Of a DNA stretch of 64,000 bases, positions 1 through 7,990 are shown piece by piece. A program made the translations under genes and the position numbers. Source of the DNA: JACVRW01 sp963826165. GTDB taxonomy: Bacteria; Actinomycetota; Thermoleophilia; Solirubrobacterales; Thermoleophilaceae. The first letter of the stretch is position 1, and each line of letters opens with the position of its first letter. Below the pieces are notes generated by a model, which saw only the letters and a list, made by a program, of their open reading frames with translations, was not told where the DNA came from and did no database searches. The stretch spans positions 186,001 through 250,000 of the forward strand of contig CAWGWC010000016.1 of the NCBI GenBank assembly GCA_963826165.1, in the 5' to 3' direction.

Positions 1-608
1 AGGTGCTGGTTGACCTTCTCCGGCTCCAGCATGGTGTAGAGAGCGTCGAAGAGCGGGCGCAGGTAGGGATCGACCTTGGCGGCGATGTCGCCGGGCAGGA
101 AGCCGAGCCGCTCGCCCGCCTCCACGGCCGGCCGGGTCAGAACGATGCGGTTGACCTCGCGCCGCGAAAGCGCCGCCACCGCCATGGCCACGGCCAGGAA
201 GGACTTGCCCGTGCCGGCCGGTCCGACCCCCACCGTGATGGTCTGGTTGCGGATCGCATCGACGTAGCGCTTCTGGTTGACCGTCTTCGGCGCCACCTTG
301 AGCGACCGGTGGCGCCAGACCACGTCCTCCAGGATCCGGCTCGGCGACTCGTGCTGGTCAAGCGCCCCGGCGATCGCCTCGATCGTGCCGGGAGCGATCT
401 CGTGGCCCTGACGAACCAGGTCGGTGAGCTCGCGCACCACCGTGCGGCCCATGGCCACCGCCTCCTCGTCGCCGTCGAGGGTGAGCACGTTGCCGCGCAG
501 GAAGACCTCGCAGTCGAGATGGCCTTCCAGCGTCTTCATGACGAGGTCGCCGGGGCCGGCCAGCTCGGCGGCCGCGTCGTTGGGAAGTTCGAGCTGGACG
601 CGCGGCAT
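1..608 (-). CDS. phoH: PhoH family ATPase (partial, C-terminus outside window)
   Basis: Cytoplasmic P-loop NTPase of the PhoH/PhoL family, thought to act in RNA metabolism. About 202 N-terminal residues are visible. They hold a small N-terminal nucleic-acid-binding-like domain, then the Walker A motif GPAGTGKS at residues 129-136 and the family-typical 'LTRPAVEAGERLGFLPGD' that follows. The frame is open to the window edge, so the Walker B part is missing only through truncation. The ATG at 608 is the first start in frame. It lies 36 nt after yqeY on the same strand, so the pair is probably one operon, a common bacterial order (yqeY-phoH, often with ybeY next). Confidence 0.95.
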   Translation of the reverse strand, partial: MPRVQLELPNDAAAELAGPGDLVMKTLEGHLDCEVFLRGNVLTLDGDEEAVAMGRTVVRELTDLVRQGHEIAPGTIEAIAGALDQHESPSRILEDVVWRHRSLKVAPKTVNQKRYVDAIRNQTITVGVGPAGTGKSFLAVAMAVAALSRREVNRIVLTRPAVEAGERLGFLPGDIAAKVDPYLRPLFDALYTMLEPEKVNQH

Positions 609-644
609 GTCAGGCGAGCGCGCGGTGCGCGCGAGCATTCGATC

Positions 645-1076
645 TCATGGAACGAGCTTCTCCCTGACCGCCGCGCTCACCCGCTTGCCGTCGGCCCGGC
701 CCTTGACCTTCGGCATCACGAGACCCATGACCTTGCCCATCTCCTGCGGCGATGACGCGCCCGACTCGGCCACGGCGTCGCCCACGATCGCGCTCAGGTC
801 CTGGTCGGAGAGCTGCTCGGGCATGTACGACGCGATGATGTCGGCCTCCTGCTCCTCGGCCTCGGCGCGGTCGGCCCGGCCGCCCTCGCGATAGGCGTCG
901 GCGGCCTCGAGGCGCCGCTTGCGCTCGCGCTGGAGCACCTGGACGTCGTCCCCGCCATCGTCCTTGGCCGCCTTCTGGAGCTCGTTGGCGATCAGGCGCA
1001 GCGCGTGCACGCGCTGCTTCTCGCCCGCCTTGAGGGCGCTCTTCACGTCATCCTGAACCTGATCGAGCAGTGACAC
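645..1076 (-). CDS. yqeY: GatB/YqeY domain protein
   Basis: A 143-residue stand-alone YqeY protein, similar to the tail domain of the GatB amidotransferase subunit. It is charged and helical, with the family pattern of 'K.G......LR.....' near the N-terminus and 'YMPEQLSDQDL' followed by 'MGKVMGLVMPKVKGRADG' near the C-terminus. The domain is thought to bind tRNA, but its cellular role is not settled. The GTG start at 1076 lies 6 nt after a TAAACT box, suggesting a leaderless message. It stands upstream of phoH on the same strand. Confidence 0.93.
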   Translation of the reverse strand: MSLLDQVQDDVKSALKAGEKQRVHALRLIANELQKAAKDDGGDDVQVLQRERKRRLEAADAYREGGRADRAEAEEQEADIIASYMPEQLSDQDLSAIVGDAVAESGASSPQEMGKVMGLVMPKVKGRADGKRVSAAVREKLVP

Positions 1077-1082
1077 ATCTCA

Positions 1083-1088
1083 AGTTTA
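1083..1088 (-). promoter_or_regulatory. -10 box of yqeY, leaderless type
   Basis: TAAACT read on the minus strand, 6 nt before the GTG start at 1076. This spacing puts transcription initiation at the start codon. No -35 or ribosome binding site is evident. Confidence 0.5.
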
Positions 1089-1102
1089 GAGCGGAGGGGC
1101 GG

Positions 1103-1777
1103 ATGATTCGGGTGGCCACGTTCGACTGCTACGGCACGTTGATCGACTGGGAGGGCGGCGCGGCGGCGTTCCTCTACGAGCTGGCGCGGCGCCACGAGCG
1201 CGAGCCTCCGCCCGGGCCGGACCTGCGCGCGCGCTGGGAAGAGCTCCAGTTCGAGCGGCTGAGCGGCGGCTGGTCGGCCTACCGGGACGTGCTGGCCGAC
1301 TCGCTCTCGGAGTGGGCGGGAGAGCGCGGCTACCGCTGGAACGTCAACGACGGCGAGGCCCTGGTCCGGGCGATGGAGAGCTGGCAGGCGTTTCCCGATA
1401 CCGCGCCGGCGCTGCGCGCCGCCCGCGACGCCGGCCTGAAGCTGTGGATCATCTCCAACACCGACCGGGCGATCATGGACCACAGCCTGCGCCAGCTGGG
1501 CGTGGACTTCGACGGCGTGACGGTGGCCGAGGACTGCCGGGCCTACAAACCCGGCCGCGAGCCGTTCCAGAAGGCGTTGCGGGAGATCGACGTGCCCCCA
1601 GAGGAGATCCTGCACGTGGCTTTCGGCTTCAAGTACGACATCGCCACCGCCCAGGAGATGGGCATGAGGACCGCCTGGGTCAACCGCAGGCGCGAGCCCG
1701 CTCCGGGGCCGGAGCGACCGGACCACGAGTGGAGCGATCTGTGGCCGCTGGCTGAGTTAGCCGAGGCGGGGAGATAG
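1103..1777 (+). CDS. HAD superfamily hydrolase, 2-haloacid dehalogenase-like
   Basis: A 224-residue cytoplasmic HAD hydrolase. Motif I is 'FDCYGTLID' with the nucleophile Asp8. Motif II is 'IISNTDR' (Ser118), and Lys149 sits in 'YKPGREPF'. The motif IV region is 'HVAFGFKYDIATA' and keeps only Asp179: the usual Gly-Asp pair is replaced by Ala-Phe, as in some relatives of the L-2-haloacid dehalogenase branch. The substrate cannot be told; a dehalogenase or a phosphatase is possible. The ATG at 1103 was chosen over an upstream start because GGAGG lies just ahead of it and the protein then starts right before motif I. It is divergent from yqeY. Confidence 0.85.
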   Translation: MIRVATFDCYGTLIDWEGGAAAFLYELARRHEREPPPGPDLRARWEELQFERLSGGWSAYRDVLADSLSEWAGERGYRWNVNDGEALVRAMESWQAFPDTAPALRAARDAGLKLWIISNTDRAIMDHSLRQLGVDFDGVTVAEDCRAYKPGREPFQKALREIDVPPEEILHVAFGFKYDIATAQEMGMRTAWVNRRREPAPGPERPDHEWSDLWPLAELAEAGR

Positions 1778-1793
1778 ACCACCCGGTCTGACA

Positions 1794-1813
1794 CCGGATT
1801 GGGACCGATCCGG
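1794..1813 (+). terminator. possible stem-loop after the HAD gene
   Basis: CCGGAT and ATCCGG arms with an 8-nt loop, starting 17 nt after the stop codon. There is no T-run, so it is at best a weak or Rho-assisted terminator. Confidence 0.25.
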
Positions 1814-1879
1814 CACTGACAGCCCGCCCGCGAGGGGAGAGCATCACGGGTCAACGGCAACCGGTGGCGGGAGGACGAC

Positions 1880-2713
1880 ATGGTGGGCAGGCTGCGATCG
1901 CACGCACGGCGCAATCTGGTGGCGTACCTGGCGCTGGTGGTCGCGCTGGCGGCCACCGGCGGCGCGGCCTACAGCGCGATTCCGGACGCGAACAGCGTGA
2001 TCCATGCCTGCTACGACAACGCGGGCGGAACGCTGCGGGTGATCGACACCGACGCGGCCGGTGTGTGCCGGCCAACGGAGACAGCTCTCGACTGGAACCA
2101 GAAGGGCCAACCGGGGGTTGCCGGAGCGCAGGGGGCGCAAGGACCCCAGGGACCCCCCGGGGTGGGAACCACCTACGGCAAGTCGGCCCTGGGCCCGGTG
2201 GAGCTGCCCAAGCCCGGCCTGAGAAAGACGGTGGTCACCCTCACGGTGCCGCGCGGGAGCTACGTGATCACCGGCAAGGCGGTGGGTCAGACGTTCGTGC
2301 CGAAGATGTCCTTCGACGGATGCCTCGACGACCTCCAGAGCTTCGAAGGCATCAAGAAGATCATCGGCTGCAACTCCGAGTACAACCGGCGAAATCTCGG
2401 CGCCACGATCTTCGAGTGCAGCGTTTCAGCCGGTGCGTCCCGCGACCTGGGACGCGCGAACCTGATCGCCGGCGTGCGGCAGTTCTACGCCTTCCAGACG
2501 GTGAGCGCGAACGTCCTGCACACCTTCGAGGGAAGCTCGAACAAGATCACCCTCCGCTGCGTCCAGTATCCCGAGGCCAGGTGGCCGGCGAAGATCACGC
2601 ACGCCCGGCTGATCGCCATGAAGGTCGATCAGATCAACCCGCTGAACGCCTTCAGGACCAGGTCGATCCAGATTCCCAGGGCCAAGAAGCCAAAGACCCG
2701 AGTCCTTCCGTGA
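1880..2713 (+). CDS. exported protein with short collagen-like stretch
   Basis: A 277-residue protein with a basic N-terminus and one hydrophobic segment at about residues 13-31 (signal peptide or anchor). Next comes 'VIHACYDNAGGTLRVIDT..GVCRPTETALDWNQKG', a type often seen in Solirubrobacterales. Residues ~76-96 form a run of Gly-X-Y triplets (GQPGVAGAQGAQGPQGPPG), and then a C-terminal domain with several cysteines (CLDD, IGCNSE, FECSV, LRCVQ) that may form disulfides outside the cell. Its function is unknown; a surface or matrix protein is a guess. GGAGGA just before the ATG supports the start. It converges on the cyclase gene with 3 nt between stops. Confidence 0.8.
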   Translation: MVGRLRSHARRNLVAYLALVVALAATGGAAYSAIPDANSVIHACYDNAGGTLRVIDTDAAGVCRPTETALDWNQKGQPGVAGAQGAQGPQGPPGVGTTYGKSALGPVELPKPGLRKTVVTLTVPRGSYVITGKAVGQTFVPKMSFDGCLDDLQSFEGIKKIIGCNSEYNRRNLGATIFECSVSAGASRDLGRANLIAGVRQFYAFQTVSANVLHTFEGSSNKITLRCVQYPEARWPAKITHARLIAMKVDQINPLNAFRTRSIQIPRAKKPKTRVLP

Positions 2714-2716
2714 GGG

Positions 2717-3478
2717 TCAGTCGGGCAGGATCGCCACCACGCGGGCCGGCGCCCCGCTCGCGCCCTCGAGGCGCAGCGGGAAGCAGGCCAGCTGGAAGCC
2801 CGTGGCGGGCAGCTGGCCGAGGTTGACCAGGCGCTCGATCTGTGAGTAGGGCAGGTCGGCCTGGTGGGCCTCCCAGAACACCCCCGGCCGGTCGGTCTCG
2901 AGCGCCCTCTGGGCCTGCAGGTGAAGCGGGGCGTCCCAGCCCCAGGCGTCGATGCCCATAACCCGCACGCCGCGATCGAAGAGCCAGTGGGTGGCCTCGG
3001 CGGTCACGCCGCAGCCGAGCGCCATGTAGCCCGGCTCGTCGATGAAGGCGTCGCGCCCGGTCCGCACCAGCACGATGTCGCGCTCGCCGAGCTCGTGACC
3101 GATCCGCCCGAGCTCGCCCTCGATGTCGGCCACCTCGACCGCGTCACCGTCCTCCTTGGACGTCATGTCGAGCACCACGGCCGGTCCGAAGAACCAGTCG
3201 AGCGGCAGTTCGTCGATCGTCTGCGCCCGCTCCCCGGCGACGTGCGAGTTGTAGTGCCAGGGAGCGTCGACGTGGGTGGAGTTGTGGGTGCCGAAGCGGG
3301 TGAACGTCTCCGTAGCCCAGCCCTCCCCGTCGCGCAGCAGGCGCGACGGCACCCCGAGCAGCGACTCGATCATCGCCGCTCCCTCGGCGTGTCCCGAATA
3401 CTCGATGTCGGTGCGCAGCACCTCGGGGGTCTCGGGCGGGCTCGAGCGAATCGGAGCTGAGAGGTCGACCAGGCGCAT
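2717..3478 (-). CDS. cyclase family protein (kynurenine formamidase-like)
   Basis: A 253-residue metal-dependent amidohydrolase of the cyclase family (PF04199), which includes kynurenine formamidase and isatin hydrolase. The metal-binding signature THNSTHVDAPWH lies at residues ~64-75 (His65, His69, Asp71, His75). The family normally hydrolyses an amide or lactam next to a carbonyl. No tryptophan-degradation genes are nearby, so the substrate is open. The ATG at 3478 lies 6 nt after a TACGCT box, which points to a leaderless message. Confidence 0.88.
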   Translation of the reverse strand: MRLVDLSAPIRSSPPETPEVLRTDIEYSGHAEGAAMIESLLGVPSRLLRDGEGWATETFTRFGTHNSTHVDAPWHYNSHVAGERAQTIDELPLDWFFGPAVVLDMTSKEDGDAVEVADIEGELGRIGHELGERDIVLVRTGRDAFIDEPGYMALGCGVTAEATHWLFDRGVRVMGIDAWGWDAPLHLQAQRALETDRPGVFWEAHQADLPYSQIERLVNLGQLPATGFQLACFPLRLEGASGAPARVVAILPD

Positions 3479-3484
3479 CGGCGC

Positions 3485-3490
3485 AGCGTA
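3485..3490 (-). promoter_or_regulatory. -10 box of the cyclase gene, leaderless type
   Basis: TACGCT on the minus strand, 6 nt before the ATG at 3478, with no ribosome binding site between. Confidence 0.5.
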
Positions 3491-3510
3491 ACCGCAGACG
3501 GCTGCGCCCT

Positions 3511-4314
3511 TCAGGCGACCAGCAGCAGGGCGCTCCAGCCCTCGGCACCGAGCCGCCGCTGCTCCTGCAGCGGCGCCAGCGCGGCGGCCACCTCATCCTC
3601 CTCGCCCTCGAGCAGGCCGGACACGATCAGGCGGTCGGGACGTTCCGGGTTGCGCTCGGCGAGGCGCAGCAGCAACGGGCGAACCAGGTTGGCGACTGTC
3701 GTGGGTGCCCACGGCGCGGGCTGCTCACGAAGGTCGAGGCGCTCCACGCGGTCCAGCTCGACACCGTTGGCCAGGGCGTTCTCGCGAGTGGCCTCGAGGG
3801 CCGCGCGCTCGTTGTCGAACGCCGTGACGGGCCCGAAGCCCAGCCTGGCCGCCGCGATGGCGAGCACCCCGGAGCCGCAGCCGAGATCGGCCAGCGGACC
3901 GCCTCGCCGGCCGAGGCCCAGCAGCAGCTCCAGGCTCAGCCGGGTGGTGGCATGGGCGCCTGTGCCGAAGGCCTGCGCGGGGTCGATCACCAGGTCGAGC
4001 GCACCCTCGCGCGCCTCGGCCCACGGGGGGCGCACCCAGATCCGTCCGCCCACCAGCACGGGGCGGTGAAACTCGCGCCAGCGCTCGGCCCAGTCGCCGG
4101 CCACCTCCTCGCCGCGGACGTGCACGCGCACGCCGGCCAGCTCGGCCTCGCCCGCGGGGAACGCCGGCAGCTCACCCGGAGCGCCGTACAGGCCGAACTC
4201 GACGAAGCCGTCCGGGAGGTCGACCTGCTCGAACCCGCCGGGAGCCAGCTCGATCAGCTCGGCCATCACCTGCTCCGCGTGCTCGCCGGGCACGCGGACC
4301 GCGAGCCGGATCAC
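3511..4314 (-). CDS. prmA: ribosomal protein L11 methyltransferase
   Basis: A 267-residue SAM-dependent enzyme that trimethylates ribosomal protein L11. It has an N-terminal substrate-recognition domain (about residues 1-85) and then a Rossmann methyltransferase domain. The PrmA signature 'DPAQAFGTGAHATT' is at ~111-124 and the SAM-binding loop 'DLGCGSGVLAI' at ~143-153. The usual catalytic-site Asn is seen in 'TVANLVRPLLL', where NPP/NIL-type motifs are typical. The GTG start is 1 nt after the dnaJ stop, so it is the third gene of an hrcA-dnaJ-prmA operon, a widespread order. Confidence 0.95.
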   Translation of the reverse strand: MIRLAVRVPGEHAEQVMAELIELAPGGFEQVDLPDGFVEFGLYGAPGELPAFPAGEAELAGVRVHVRGEEVAGDWAERWREFHRPVLVGGRIWVRPPWAEAREGALDLVIDPAQAFGTGAHATTRLSLELLLGLGRRGGPLADLGCGSGVLAIAAARLGFGPVTAFDNERAALEATRENALANGVELDRVERLDLREQPAPWAPTTVANLVRPLLLRLAERNPERPDRLIVSGLLEGEEDEVAAALAPLQEQRRLGAEGWSALLLVA

Positions 4315-4315
4315 C

Positions 4316-5440
4316 TCAGCGGAAGGCCCGGCGCAGCTTCCCGAGGATCGACTCCGGCTCGTCCTCGCGGAGGTTGTCCTCGGTCAGGCTCTCGCGCAGC
4401 TCGCCGAGGAGCTCGCGCTGGCGCTCGCTCAGATTGCGCGGGATGACCACGTTGAGCACCACCCGCTGGTCACCGCGGCGGCCGCGGCCGATGCTCGGCA
4501 TGCCGCGCCCGCGCAGGGAGACCACGGTGCCGGGCTGGGTGCCGGCGGGCACCTCGATCTCCTCGTCGCCGTCGAGCGTGGCCACGCTCACGGTCGACCC
4601 GAGCGCCGCCGCCGGGGCGGGTACGTCCACCACGGTCACCAGATCGTTGCCGTCGCGCAGGAAGCGCTCGTCCTCGCGCACGTGGACCAGCACGTACAGA
4701 TCGCCGGGCGGGCCACCGCGCTCACCCGCATGCCCGCGGCCCGTCAGCCGGATGCGCTGGTCGTCGGCGATGCCGGCCGGCACGTCCACGCTGAGCGACT
4801 TGCGCACGGCACGCCGTCCCCGGCCCTCGCACTCGCGGCAGGGCTCCCGCGGCACCTTGCCCTCGCCGCCGCAGACGTCGCAGGCCTGCTCGCGCACCAG
4901 CTGGCCAAAGGCCGTCCGGCTGACCGCGCGCAGGCGGCCGGCGCCGCCGCAGCGCTCGCAGGTGTCGATCGGCGTGCCCGGCTCGGCGCCGTTGCCGTGG
5001 CAGTGCTCGCAGGTGTCCACGAGCTCGTAGGCCACCTCGGCCTCCACGCCGCGCGCGGCCTCCTCGAGCGAGATCTCGATCTCCACCGCCTGGTCGCCGC
5101 CCTGCACGCGGCCCGCTCCGCCACCGAAGCCGCCGCCGAAGGGGTCGCCCCCGAAGAACGCGTCGAAGATGTCCGCGAACGAGCCGAACCCGTGGGCCTG
5201 AGAGGCGAAGCCGCGTGACTCGAGGCCGTCGAAGCCGTAGCGGTCGTAGGTGGCCCGGCGCTCGGCGTTGGAGAGGATCTCGTACGCCTCCGCGGCCTCC
5301 TTGAACTTCTCCTCGGCCTCCGGGTCGTGGTTGTTGACGTCGGGGTGGAGCTCGCGGGCGAGCCGCCGGAAGGACGTCTTGATCTCCCGGTCCTCAGCCT
5401 CACGGCCGATCCCCAGGACCTCGTAGGGGTCGCGCCTCAT
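4316..5440 (-). CDS. dnaJ: molecular chaperone DnaJ
   Basis: A 374-residue Hsp40 co-chaperone that stimulates DnaK ATPase. It has an N-terminal J domain with HPD at residues 32-34, a Gly/Phe-rich linker (GFGSFADIFDAFFGGDPFGGGFGGGAG), four CxxCxGxG zinc-finger repeats at about residues 135-210 (CEHCHGNG, CERCGGAG, CDVCGGEG, CRECEGRG) and the two C-terminal substrate-binding domains. It is a complete type I DnaJ. Its start overlaps the hrcA stop by 4 nt (ATGA). DnaK and GrpE are not in the window. Confidence 0.97.
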   Translation of the reverse strand: MRRDPYEVLGIGREAEDREIKTSFRRLARELHPDVNNHDPEAEEKFKEAAEAYEILSNAERRATYDRYGFDGLESRGFASQAHGFGSFADIFDAFFGGDPFGGGFGGGAGRVQGGDQAVEIEISLEEAARGVEAEVAYELVDTCEHCHGNGAEPGTPIDTCERCGGAGRLRAVSRTAFGQLVREQACDVCGGEGKVPREPCRECEGRGRRAVRKSLSVDVPAGIADDQRIRLTGRGHAGERGGPPGDLYVLVHVREDERFLRDGNDLVTVVDVPAPAAALGSTVSVATLDGDEEIEVPAGTQPGTVVSLRGRGMPSIGRGRRGDQRVVLNVVIPRNLSERQRELLGELRESLTEDNLREDEPESILGKLRRAFR

Positions 5441-6462
5441 TCGTCGTAGACCTCGGCCACGAAGCGCGACAGCTCACCCGCGGCCTGGCGCACGGCGATG
5501 ATCGCCTGCGGGTAGTCCATCCGCATCGGGCCGATCACCGACACCGCCCCCAGGTTGCGCCGCGCCAGGCCGTAGTTGGCCGCCACGAGGCTCAGCGTCT
5601 GCATCTCCGGCGTGGGGTTCTCGCTGCCGATGCGCAGGTACACGCTGGGCTCGGTCAGTGACTCGCGCAGCACGCCGAGCAGGGCCCGGCGTTGCTCGAG
5701 CACTTCCATCAGGGCTCCGAGCTGCGACAGCTCCTCCACACGGTGCTCCGACAGGAGGCGTGCGGCCCCGTCCATGTAGAGCGTGTTCTCCGCGGTGCTG
5801 TCGAGCTCGGTGAACGCCGCGGACAGCGTGGCGAGGAAGTGGCTCTCGACCGGACCGAGCTCGGGCTCGGCCAAGCGTGCGGCCAGCTTGCGCGAGCCCA
5901 CGTCCAGGCCCCCCACGGCCTCGTTGAGGTAGCTCACGGCCCAGTCCACGAGCCCCGGGTCCACCGGCCGCTCGTAGGAGATCACCCGCTTGGTGACCCC
6001 GCCCGTGGAGGTGATGACCACGACCATCGCCACCTGGGGCTGCAGGAGCAGGACCTCCACGCGGCGGATCGTGGCCGTCTCGATCGGAGGCGCGGTGACG
6101 AGCGCCAGCAGGTTCGTGACCTGGGAGAGCTGCTCGGAGGTGGCACGCATCGCCTCGTCCACCTCGCGCCGCATCGTGGACAGCTCGAGCCGCTTGCGCG
6201 GCACCGGGAGACGCCCCTCGACGAGCACGTCGTCGACGTAGATCCGGTAGCCGCGATCGGTGGGCACCCGTCCGGCCGACGTGTGGGGATGCTCGAGCAG
6301 CCCGGCCTCCTCGAGACGAGCCAGCTCCGCGCGCACGGTCGACGGACCCCAGGGCACGTCGCTGCGCTCGGCGATCCACTTGGACCCGACCGGCTGGTCG
6401 AGCTCCACGTGCGCCTCCACGACCTTGCGCAGGATGAAGCTCTGGCGGGAGGAGATGTCCAC
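5437..6462 (-). CDS. hrcA: heat-inducible transcription repressor HrcA
   Basis: A 341-residue repressor of class I heat-shock genes with an N-terminal winged helix ('WGPSTVRAELARLEEAGLLEHPHTSAGRVPTDRGYR', ~residues 38-73) and a C-terminal GAF-like domain. It normally binds CIRCE inverted repeats, aided by GroEL. I could not find a CIRCE element ahead of it here. The GTG start lies 6 nt after a TACCCT box. It heads the hrcA-dnaJ-prmA operon. Confidence 0.96.
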   Translation of the reverse strand: MDISSRQSFILRKVVEAHVELDQPVGSKWIAERSDVPWGPSTVRAELARLEEAGLLEHPHTSAGRVPTDRGYRIYVDDVLVEGRLPVPRKRLELSTMRREVDEAMRATSEQLSQVTNLLALVTAPPIETATIRRVEVLLLQPQVAMVVVITSTGGVTKRVISYERPVDPGLVDWAVSYLNEAVGGLDVGSRKLAARLAEPELGPVESHFLATLSAAFTELDSTAENTLYMDGAARLLSEHRVEELSQLGALMEVLEQRRALLGVLRESLTEPSVYLRIGSENPTPEMQTLSLVAANYGLARRNLGAVSVIGPMRMDYPQAIIAVRQAAGELSRFVAEVYDE

Positions 6463-6468
6463 GCCGTA

Positions 6469-6474
6469 AGGGTA
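6469..6474 (-). promoter_or_regulatory. -10 box of the hrcA-dnaJ-prmA operon, leaderless type
   Basis: TACCCT on the minus strand, exactly 6 nt before the GTG of hrcA. Confidence 0.5.
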
Positions 6475-6563
6475 TTCGCGCTCCCGGGCTGCGCGGCCGG
6501 GATGTTCCCACGGCGCTGAAAACGCGACCGAGATCGGGAGGTCGTCACGCTGTCGCCGGCGTG

Positions 6564-6962
6564 CTACTTCAACCCCACGGCTTCGAGGGCCTCGCGCCGG
6601 CGCAGGTAGGCCCGAATCCGGACAGCCTTCCCGCCTGCGAGGGTCCAGACGAGCGTGACGGGCTGATCGACCTCTATGCCGCTCCCACGCCCCCGCGCGC
6701 GAAGGCGGTACGTGACCACTACGACGCTGCCGGCATCGGCGACTTCGCCGAACTCGAACTCGACGTTCTCAAAGGCCTCGTGCCATCGCCGCCAGGCCTC
6801 CTGGATGCCGCTAGGTCCGCGCGCGACGCCCCAGTCGCCCCAGAGGCCCGCGTGGTCCTCCCACACAACGTCCTCAGCGTACGCCGCATGTACGGCGTCC
6901 CAATCGCGTCGCCTGTCCGCCTCCCAGATTCCGCGCACCAGGTCCACGTTTTCCTGCGACAC
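6564..6962 (-). CDS. NTF2-like / SnoaL-type protein
   Basis: A 132-residue protein with the NTF2-like cone fold, beginning 'MSQENVDLVRGIWEA', a very common start for this family in Thermoleophilia. It carries the aromatic-rich 'YAEDVVWEDHAGLWGDWG' region and a final 'YLRRREALEAVGL' helix. Members range from ketosteroid isomerase-like enzymes to proteins without known activity. No catalytic residue is certain, so no function is assigned. It is a single gene between hrcA and a divergent reductase gene. Confidence 0.8.
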   Translation of the reverse strand: MSQENVDLVRGIWEADRRRDWDAVHAAYAEDVVWEDHAGLWGDWGVARGPSGIQEAWRRWHEAFENVEFEFGEVADAGSVVVVTYRLRARGRGSGIEVDQPVTLVWTLAGGKAVRIRAYLRRREALEAVGLK

Positions 6963-7032
6963 CGTCCCGCCAGTATCCCGCCCGAATCCCCGTGAGGGAT
7001 TAGTTCACGCGAGAGGGTAGGTCTCTACCTCG

Positions 7033-7590
7033 ATGAGCGATAGAAAAGTGATTCTCAAAATGGTCATGTCCCTCGACGGTTTTGCCACCAGCCCCGACGG
7101 GACCCATGAATGGATGTTCGAGTGGTTCGGCGACGACTCGAGTGAGCGGAGCCTCCGCGCGCTCGAGGAGGCCGGCGTTCACGCGATGGGCCGCCGCAGC
7201 TACGAGATCATGGGCCCGCATTGGGCCGCGTCCGACGGGCCGATCGCAATCGCAATGAACGAGAAGCCGAAGGCCGTCTTCTCCCACACCCTGGAGAAGG
7301 CGGAATGGGGACCGGCCGAGATCTTCGGCGGGGACCTGAGCGCGGAGATCGCGGACCTGAAGGCCCGGGACGACGAAGGGACGATCCTGGTCCACGGCGG
7401 TCCCAACTTCGCCAAGTCGCTGACCCGCCTGGGCCTCGTCGACGAATACCAGCTGTCGACGGTCCCGATTGCAATCGGCGCGGGCCACAGCCCGTTCGCC
7501 GAGCTGGATGAGCACCTAAAGCTCGACGTCGTCGACGAGGAGCGCTTCCGAAGCGGAGCCCTCGCGCAGGTCCTCGTGCCGAAGCGATGA
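7033..7590 (+). CDS. dihydrofolate reductase family protein (RibD C-terminal fold)
   Basis: A 185-residue protein with the DHFR-like fold of the RibD C-terminal domain: 'KVILKMVMSLDGFATSPDGTHEW' at the N-terminus, 'GRRSYEIMGPHW' and 'ILVHGGPNFAKSLTRLGLVDEYQLSTVPIAIGAG' in the second half, where the nicotinamide-cofactor loop lies. Stand-alone members are usually unassigned NADPH reductases; a role in folate or riboflavin synthesis should not be assumed. The ATG directly precedes the conserved strand. It is divergent from the NTF2-like gene and convergent with the dehydratase pair. Confidence 0.85.
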   Translation: MSDRKVILKMVMSLDGFATSPDGTHEWMFEWFGDDSSERSLRALEEAGVHAMGRRSYEIMGPHWAASDGPIAIAMNEKPKAVFSHTLEKAEWGPAEIFGGDLSAEIADLKARDDEGTILVHGGPNFAKSLTRLGLVDEYQLSTVPIAIGAGHSPFAELDEHLKLDVVDEERFRSGALAQVLVPKR

Positions 7591-7618
7591 GCGCGGGGGA
7601 GTCTCCACATCCAAGGCG

Positions 7619-7990
7619 CTAGGACGTGCGCAGCTCGGCTTCGCCCTTACGGATGATGCGGTTGTCGCCCTGGGCTGCCTCGGCGGACACCAACATGCGC
7701 CCGTCGCCCTCCTCGCTGACCTCGCCGGTCACGACGATCTCCTGCTCGGGGAAGCCCATGCCGCGGAACTGGACCGACAGTCGCCTGAGCGAGCGCGGGT
7801 CGCCGCCGGCGGCGTTGGTGCAGGCGCGCGCGACCTGGGCCATCGAGTAGAGGCCGTGGAGGATGTTCTGCGGAAGGCCCACCGACTTGGCGAAGTCCAC
7901 GTCGATGTGGATGGGGTTGAAGTCGCCCGACGCGCCCGCGTAGCGGTGCGGGAGGTACCTGTCGGGCGTGACCTTGAGATCGAGGTTCAC
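7619..7990 (-). CDS. MaoC-like (R)-hydroxyacyl dehydratase, HadB-like subunit
   Basis: A 123-residue single hot-dog domain with the hydratase-2 motif 'YAGASGDFNPIHIDVDFAKSVGLPQNILHG', giving the catalytic Asp and His. The GTG start at 7990 forms a GTGA overlap with the stop of the preceding gene, which fixes the start and implies translational coupling. It pairs with the non-catalytic half encoded upstream, an arrangement like the mycobacterial HadA-HadB (3R)-hydroxyacyl-ACP dehydratase. Whether it acts on ACP- or CoA-linked substrates cannot be told. Confidence 0.87.
   Translation of the reverse strand: MNLDLKVTPDRYLPHRYAGASGDFNPIHIDVDFAKSVGLPQNILHGLYSMAQVARACTNAAGGDPRSLRRLSVQFRGMGFPEQEIVVTGEVSEEGDGRMLVSAEAAQGDNRIIRKGEAELRTS

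Noticed and set aside
6463..6560. CIRCE operator upstream of hrcA
   Set aside because: No TTAGCACTC-N9-GAGTGCTAA or near match is visible in the gap.
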